Below are positions 57,322 to 64,000 of a stretch of DNA of 64,000 nt, in pieces. How positions within the stretch are numbered: the first letter of the stretch is position 1; the number at the start of each line of letters is the position of its first letter. The notes under the pieces are model-generated. The model was given only the letters and a program-made list of their open reading frames with translations. It had not been told where the DNA came from and did no database searches. Both the position numbers and the translations under genes were made by a program. Where the stretch lies: the NCBI RefSeq assembly GCF_037975245.1, contig NC_092572.1:23730489-23794488 (forward strand), written 5' to 3'. Source of the DNA: Apostichopus japonicus (lineage: Eukaryota; Echinodermata; Holothuroidea; Aspidochirotida; Stichopodidae).

Positions 57322-57804
57322 TTGTTACGGCTTACACATCTTAGGATTCATATCCTCGAATATCACTCAATGTTGCTGAATGGAGAATTCCACCCAGATC
57401 TCGTGAGTTGGTACCCTGAGCTCTCCAACAATCTTAAGCTTAGTCTGCCTTTATTTCGAGGCCAGTTCCATTCGTCGTCGGTTGAAGGGTATAGACAAAT
57501 ATTCAAGTTGATGAATCCAGTGGTACGGGCTATGTTTGGTGAAGCTCTCTTGCGGTTGCTCCTCGTCTCCCCCGCCAGTTCGACGGAAGCCGAGAGATCT
57601 TTTAGTGTTTTGAGGCGTTTGAAGACAAGGCTACGGAGCACCATGACTCAACAGAGGCTGAACCATGTGATCGTGCTCCATATTCACCGCGCAGTGACGT
57701 CGTTAGAGGGGGTGTGGGTGTGTCTCACCCCAAGCCATGGTAAAACTGACGCTAGTTGGAAAATTGGAGTGCGACAGTCGGAATTTCCGACTGTCGCACT
57801 CTAG
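57322..57804 (+). pseudogene. hAT transposase C-terminal (dimerisation) fragment
   Basis: An open frame of 160 codons. The core LLLVSPASSTEAERSFSVLR, followed by RLKTRLRSTMTQQRLNHVIV, is the hAT C-terminal dimerisation motif, here of the ZMYM1/TTF-type subgroup. The DDE core and BED or TTF zinc finger are missing: only about 130 bp lie between the left TIR and this fragment. The frame is intact to its stop, but the protein cannot be active. Confidence 0.85.
57767..57801. repeat. Perfect 35-bp palindrome
   Basis: Arms gagtgcgacagtcggaa and ttccgactgtcgcactc (17 bp each) around a single t. It overlaps the stop of the transposase fragment. Confidence 0.95.
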
Positions 57805-57968
57805 TTTATCTAGGCCTTTTCATGTAAATTTTTTTTAAAATTTCGGTCAAAATTGACCACGTTTTCCTTGCCACTTTGGGAAATTGTTTCTCGCGATTCT
57901 TATACTCCACCGTACAAAACTTCTTATGATTTTGAATACTACAAAAAAATGCCTAATAGAACTACCGT

Positions 57969-58295
57969 CATAGGCGTAGGAGCCCAATTTGTTTTGTGGG
58001 GGGGGGGGGGGGGGTTGTAACGACTTGCCCGAAAAATATAACCAAAATTTTTCGCGCGCTACGCGCGCATCACACATGATCATGTGCATATCATACAGGC
58101 ATGCATCGGTTTTTACATCGCATGCAAATAGCATACAATCATTTTCCGTCTTATTACCCTTCCGTATTGGTGATAATTGTTGGGTAATAATAATATCAGT
58201 ATAACCACTGAAAAACACATTGCAAAATCAAAAAAGCTATCAGCATATTGCCCGAATTTCACAAAAATATTTGGTTGGGGTGGGGGGGGGGGCAA
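57969..58295 (+). mobile_element. hAT-type family 1, third copy, right end damaged
   Basis: The left TIR cataggcgtaggag and left subterminal ataaccaaaatttttcgcgcgc are intact, and the right subterminal agcatattgcccgaattt plus poly-G is present. The terminal ctcctacgcctatg is missing, so no TSD can be read. Confidence 0.75.
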
Positions 58296-60169
58296 TAAGT
58301 TTTTGAAATGAGTGCCAGTGGGTACAAATGTATCGCAACAAGTTCGTAACAGAAGTGCAGTCGCGAAAGATTGGGTTTTCTGACTGACACTGACCGTATC
58401 GTTGACGAGTAGCGGGAGGGTGGGGGGTACAAAGCAGCAGTTGGAATTTTCTGGCTTCAAAACCGATTTTCAGCCACTACACCCCCCCCCCCCCATCATC
58501 AGGCCTTAGCTACGTCCCTGTGTACATGGTGGTTACATAGTACGCTCCGACCAGAATTCACCATTAAGTACACACACCTATTGCTTGAACGTCCTCGGAA
58601 TCAAAGGTGTGAAATCAACAGCAGGTCGTTGGTTAGGTGCGGCCCTGTCAATCTTTCACTCCTAAAATCTGGCCCATTCATTCAAAAGGTTGCCCACCCC
58701 TGCAATGGGCCTATATCTGAGGCCCTGGGGTCAGTGGCGTCGTGCCCATTGGGGCCCGGGGGACACAGGCCCCCCCCCCAAAAAAAATCAAAGGTGTCAT
58801 AAAATTTTGTCATAATTTAAAAAAAAAGTGTTTTCGAAATCGAAAAGTAGACTAAATATTCAATTGCTCTTTGATGGTCGTTGCGGATTTTCCACACACC
58901 TCAAAGACGACATATCGGGATTAGTAATGCCATTACCTTTGAATATGTTTGTCCTAAGCTCGCGTTTGATAGAGTCTCAATTAACCTGGAAAATAATCAC
59001 TTCGTTATCGCGCGTTTTACCTTAGGTTTCGCTACTTTCACTTTCTCTGCCCATGTTTTCAAACGGCATGGCTTTTTCTTCACCCAGTCACCACTTCTCA
59101 CGGGCATGGGCGGCAAGGACGGCGGAACCGGGGGGCACAGGGGGCACGTGCCCCACTTTTCCCCAGGTTAAAAATGTGCCCATTTTCTACATAAAAATTG
59201 AGGTGTCTCAAGTTAGCAAGAGGCCAGGGAACCAGAATAGACACTCGGGAAGGGCCTTTTTTCCGGCCATCTGAGGGGTTTGTAAAACCAAACATTTTGA
59301 TGGTGGCGCTCCGCTCAGATAGTCGTGCATACAACTTTGCAACTCCTGGCTACGCCTCTGACTCTTAGTGAATTTCTGTGGGTCAAACTCAAAGCTATTT
59401 CGAATGGAACAAATTTGTTAAGATATTAACAAGAAATAAACTCTAATTCGGAAGATTCCTACATTAGCAATTAGCATGATTTCGCCTCATTTTGTCTCAA
59501 AAGAAAACTTGTTCCTTGTTTCCCAATTTGCACATTGGATATTGCAGTGCTAGTATGCATATTTTCCTTGAAAGGGGGGGGGGGGGGGGGCCTTGATGGA
59601 GTGATGTGTGTACACAAATATACACAAATAAGATAATACAATAAGAGTTGTAAAGGGTACTAAATATAAGGCTGCATCAGTCCAATCGAATTGCTGCAAA
59701 GTGCCCTTTGATGTCGGTGACCCCCCCCCAGATTAACAGTGCTTCCGCCGCCCTTGATGGGCGGTGATCATGGATCAGCCAACACGAAAATGTTTCGATA
59801 TCTTAAATGTTGGGCGCTTCTGGGAGACGAGGAATTGGTCAACTTAGGAATAAATGGCGATCACTTCCTTCGAGAATATTTCCCAATTGAAAATAAAAAT
59901 TGCCGGAAATTTTTATCAATTTTAGGGGTGTTGCTTCCTGCCATAATGCACGGGAAGTGCCGTTTCCTGCAATCTGAGGGGTCTGCCAGAACAAATATTT
60001 TCTTGTACGCTGCGCGCCAACCGATGGTGGCGCTCCGCTTAGATAGTACTTACGGCCGGAATACTCGAATCGATCCCGTCCCCCACGTTTCAAATCGGAT
60101 TGACGCCCCTGGCTAGTTATGGCATTTACAAAATTGTGACGTCAATATAAACAAACGCGCTGATTGAAC

Positions 60170-60381
60170 ATAACTTCGCAAATCGGATAGTCGTCCGATA
60201 AAAATCGCTCTGCTGACCGATCATAAAATATAAATCGGATCGGACTACTTTATCGGAAGACAATCCGGACCGAGATCGATGTAGTGTGACCGTCGTAATA
60301 GGAAACCCACTCTTCCGATATTTTGCTGTAAAATTCGGAATCGGATTCCGATCCGATATCGCTGTAGTGTGACCGGCCCTT
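60170..60381 (+). mobile_element. DNA-transposon end fragment
   Basis: Repeats of atcggat / tccgat and two copies of tgtagtgtgaccg, ending tgtagtgtgaccggcccttt. Such inverted-repeat ends are common in non-autonomous DNA transposons. The partner end was not found. Confidence 0.5.
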
Positions 60382-61649
60382 TAGGCCTGAACGACAATTG
60401 CAACTACAAGGTACGTACATAGTCTTTGGTACAAGTACGTTTAACCTGACACCGACTTAGGTGTATCTAAAATTAACAACCGAAGATATATAAACTGACC
60501 AGAAACTGGGCCATATATATCGCTCTGGCAAGAACTTGTCATAAATGGTGGCGCTATCTCGGATTAGAAACATTAGTGACAAGTCAAGTTAATGTTTAGC
60601 AGGTTTAACCGGCCCTGTGTTGAAATACCGATGTTTCAATAGCTTTTGCAGTTACTGTTGATATTATTATAAAAGACATTTATCGTTGTCAAATGTAGCG
60701 TCCTTTTTTGTCTTTATGTTTCAGAATTTCTTTTGGGAGTTACACTTACCTGATGGCATATTGATACAATGTATATATATCCTAGCCTTATAACTATATA
60801 ACTATTACACATATTCGAGGCTTATCACTTTCTCATGCCTCTATGTTGTCTCATGGCACTGTATTATTAAATGGTAACCACGGCTATACTAGCACTGTGT
60901 AATATGTGAAAGTTCCCACATCACTTAACAACCTTCGATCAATGCCATAAATCCATATTTCCAAAATTGAAGCATGTTATTGACAGTAGCAGATTTTATT
61001 TACACATTCATGGGTACATTATACAACCAAGTTTACATTCAGACAGTAGCCTGTAACGTATACATTGTTAGAGTCTGTCAGTCACGTTGTTGATGTCATG
61101 TAGGTTGCCATGCACAGCAAGCCAAGGACGTTCTACTTAAATGGGAGGGTATGGTTGTGAGTAGGGAGGGTGGGGGGGGGGCTTAAATGGGCACAAAGAA
61201 ACGTCTGATGCCGGTTATATCTGACCTAGTTTCGAATGAGGTGTAACAGAAGTGTTAGACACCACCAACGATCCCAGCAAATACACACACAGCTTGCTAC
61301 CGTCGGTAATTAGACATTAGTGTACAGTCAAAGCATGCAGCTATGTTCAATACCCACAACACAGTGTACATAGCAGGGATGGACATCTCAGATCCAGATA
61401 AAAGATAACAAGGTATCACGTTTCATTACTGCATTTCGTAGAGACAAGAAAAAAAACTTCACTTGCAAGCAACGGAAAGTTAACCTTTTTTTCAGAGGAC
61501 GGCACACGGTTTGGGGAAAGAAAGACTAACACATTGAAGGGTGCGTGGTCAGTGAGACAAGTGGTTGTAAGCCTGGGGAAGGGTGGTGAAGAGGGACTTC
61601 TGTGTACAGTCGCTCCATCTATGCCATTTATACAGCATATCACGATGCA

Positions 61650-62130
61650 GTGGAACGTGTACATGCGGTTTGTTACTACCCGCTGTAACTCAGTCACTTT
61701 TATATGGCCAGCCAAATAGTTTGTTTAATTCGTCTTCAGAATATTGCTGCAAGGATTTTAACACCCATAATTATTATAGAGAACATATCACTCCAGTATT
61801 ATTATTACACTGGCTTACAGTTTTACCCAGCATCCTTTTCAAGATACTTACATATGTTCATATGCCAGTTTATCACCGATATATTTATCAGAGCTGTTAT
61901 AGACTTATCATGCACCTCATCATTGCGCTCTTGGAACACAAGACTTCTCACCATAAAGCTTACTAACAGGTCATTGGGAAACCATTTTTCGTTTTGTTTT
62001 CTATTTTTGCTTCTACTGCCCCACAACCTTGAAAATAATTACCTGGATCCATTAAGCTCTCACTTCTTCTTGCGTCATTCAAATCTGCTCTGAAAACTCG
62101 TCTGTTTCTAGAACTCAACAACTTTCTATT
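61650..62130 (+). mobile_element. CR1/L2-like LINE, 3' coding remnant (copy B)
   Basis: Same remnant as 11300-11800, with its own indels: YREHITPVLLLHWLTVLPS in one frame, RSWNTRLLTIKLTNRS in another. Inherited with the duplication. Confidence 0.82.
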
Positions 62131-62347
62131 ATTTTTACATTTTCTACTTGCTTTGCCTGTTCTCAATGTTGTTTCACTGCTTTTTGATGGATACCATGCA
62201 TTTCAAATTTTGACCACGAACACAATGATGAAGTCGAGGGCGCAACATTAAATGAGGAACAAATTGGAAGACATCTCCTCCCTTTGAATAAAGAGTTGAT
62301 TTATTATCTTTTCTTTCTTAATTTAATCATTCATTAGCGAATTCATA

Positions 62348-62388
<41 letters not shown>
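62348..62388. repeat. (AT)n microsatellite
   Basis: Alternating at/ta run, expanded relative to the equivalent site in copy A (about 12008). Confidence 0.9.
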
Positions 62389-62389
<1 letters not shown>

Positions 62390-62646
62390 CAACCACAAGA
62401 TATGTTGACAAAGCAAAACACAAACAATGGGGGTGTGATGGTTACAATTTACATCTCTTCAACACATGGTAAGCTTATCAAGAGCTGTAAGAAATGAAAA
62501 CTAAATGGGAGGTCATGAATTTACTTGAAGAAGGTGTTTTTGCGTTGAATATTACAGAAACTTATATATGTAGATATTCTTAATTGCATATTATATGCTA
62601 TGCCTCTCCTCGGGTGTCAAAAAAGGACATCTACAAACTCCTGTTT

Positions 62647-63556
62647 CAGTGGCATAACCACCTGGGGAGGCAGGGGGTGGGAGCCCCCAGTGAAATGTCA
62701 TATACATAGAGCATAGGCAGTCTACAAAGAGTTGCCCTATTGCAGAGGAATGCAATCTACAAAAATTGTAGGCAACTTATAGAGGTAGACATCGAACAGA
62801 AATGTTTTTGTTCTTTATTAACTCGATTTGACCGGAAAATTCTCTAAATTTGACTGGTTGTGTTACAGAAAAACTGACAACCCTGATGTAGGCCGTAAAC
62901 TCCAAACTGGTATCACATTATGACACTATCATATTGTGTCTTTTTATTAATGGATACTGCCAGTGCCACAGATTTGAATAACTAGGCCACCCTAGAATCA
63001 GCTTCTATTTTGGGTGAGTTATTTGCCTACTTGATTAATTTCTACCCAACGAATCAGGCTGAGGCTAATAATATGCAGTATATTGAACATTTTAATATAA
63101 TTTTACACAGCTAAAATCTCCGCCGATTGGATAAAAAATGAAACCTTTGAAGCCTCTCAAGTCCGAAAAATTGTATAGCTTCCAGGGTCAATATGCCGGG
63201 CACCAGGACCCCATGCAGGTAGGACAAAGTGTTCTTGTTGACAGGTCATAAACTGGATCCTCCACCTAAAGTGAAATCCTGACTACATGCTTGACTTTCT
63301 CTACAATATATCAAGTTCACATTTTAGTTGGAATATCCCGTCAACGATTTAGCGGATGGAACTCAGGAATAAACCGTTCAAATTGGGTATAGAAACATTC
63401 TTAACAGTACCAATACCATGGTTAAAAGTGTTTGGGAACGGGCCATATTTGCAAAAAGTACCTAAACTGACCAAGCTGGTCCAGCGTGAAACTTGCCCCC
63501 TACTCGAAATCTTTGCCCCCCCCCCACCCCCAGATAAAAGTCAGGTAAGGCCACTG
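62647..63556 (+). mobile_element. Non-autonomous hAT-type element, family 4 (copy B)
   Basis: Counterpart of 12306-13207 with left TIR cagtggcataaccac. The flanks tcctgttt and cctgcttt are decayed forms of the cctgtttt TSD seen in copy A. Confidence 0.85.
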
Positions 63557-64000
63557 CCTGCTTTTGAATTCAAAGACATCCAACATATTGTGATTAAGAT
63601 AGATATGAGATATTGTAACTCAGCGATGATGCTCAAATCAAATTCAATTAATAAATAGATCCATATAATTTGAAATGTCCTGGAGAATGTTTCAGTTCGA
63701 TTGATATTATTTGCTTAGTGTATTAAAACTTGCAACATTTAAAAATTCATGAAAACCTGGCAACTAACCAGCTGCTTTATTGCAACAAAAAAGTATCATT
63801 TTAACCCTTCCTTAGCAGATAGACCAATCTGTTTCCCTAATTTACATATAAGCATCTGCCCTGGTGTCTAATAGGACAACCACAAACCCCTGTTTTCGTA
63901 TTCATTCAACATAAAATTAGGCTCATCTGAAGGTCTACAATAATTATAATTCTTGGAATGGTTGAACTTCAGCTGTTTTACATATTTTTGTGTTTCAGCT

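Larger units (their letters stand above)
57194..60111 (+). mobile_element. hAT element (2.9 kb) with transposase remnant
   Basis: The perfect 8-bp TSD gctagtta lies at 57186-57193 and 60112-60119. TIRs are catgggcgtcaatct (left) and ggattgacgcccctg (right), 13 of 15 matching. It contains a hAT dimerisation-domain fragment (57322-57804), a family-1 element end (57969), a right end of hAT type ending ttgcccacccctg (58689-58701), further left/right end fragments at 58732 and 59105-59360, and the 3' subterminal block ending gatggtggcgctccgcttagatag (about 60020-60046). Its interior is a graveyard of related insertions. Confidence 0.87.
60382..64000 (+). repeat. Segmental duplication, copy B
   Basis: Collinear with copy A (see 6384-13628). 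It lacks the Penelope and hAT insertions and the extra inverted arm of A. It contains 60697-60860, which A has lost. The final 40 bases still match A (13589-13628). Confidence 0.85.

Noticed and set aside
59105-59360. A further complete hAT element
   Set aside because: A left end (catgggcggcaagg) and a right end (ggctacgcctctg) are present, but they do not match as TIRs and the flanks give no 8-bp TSD; treated as fragments.

Overview
The window looks like animal nuclear DNA from a marine invertebrate, most likely an echinoderm. That is an inference from the AT-rich sequence, the intron-rich gene with a ZU5-UPA-Death chain, the density of hAT, Penelope, Harbinger and CR1/L2-type debris, and the recurrent taggcctaggc-like words. 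Species was not determined. Nothing bacterial (operons, Shine-Dalgarno sites, CRISPR) is present.

The one substantial host gene lies on the minus strand between about 40.4 kb and 18.25 kb. From splice sites and reading phase I reconstruct: a short ATG exon (40369-40338), a beta-propeller-like exon (39016-38236), a DED-like death-fold exon (33358-33112), a ZU5 exon (24546-24223), three UPA/linker exons, a 57-nt exon and a Death-domain exon (18502-18251). All phases agree, and the minimal chain is 2211 nt (736 codons plus stop). Between the DED-like and ZU5 exons are six near-identical micro-exons of 75-81 nt, all phase 1-1. They sit inside a recent tandem duplication (26.1-28.5 and 28.5-31.3 kb) with two copies of another phase 0-1 exon. 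The locus could therefore encode linkers of variable length and mutually exclusive modules. It is probably a death-fold signalling adaptor, by domain analogy with PIDD and UNC5.

The rest is mostly mobile DNA, much of it datable by target-site duplications (TSDs) readable in the sequence. From 0-13.7 kb there are hAT-type non-autonomous elements and a nested stack: a Penelope fragment, next to a hAT element, itself containing two further hAT insertions. The stack sits in one copy of a segmental duplication whose other copy begins near 60.4 kb. From 13.8-15.4 kb is a 21-bp minisatellite. From 15.9-17.4, 20.7-21.5 and 34.3-35.8 kb are long repeats with internal tandem units and terminal hairpins. 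From 42-49 kb there are AT microsatellites and local duplications.

At 50-60 kb a Harbinger-like transposase exon (+) faces a MADF-domain first exon (-). That MADF exon is split by a 4,200-bp element with long inverted repeats built of tandem subunits and a perfect 10-bp TSD. A 2.9-kb hAT element with a perfect 8-bp TSD sits just upstream of the MADF start codon. The window ends inside copy B of the segmental duplication (60.4-64.0 kb), which carries a CR1/L2-like LINE 3' end and a hAT element shared with copy A.
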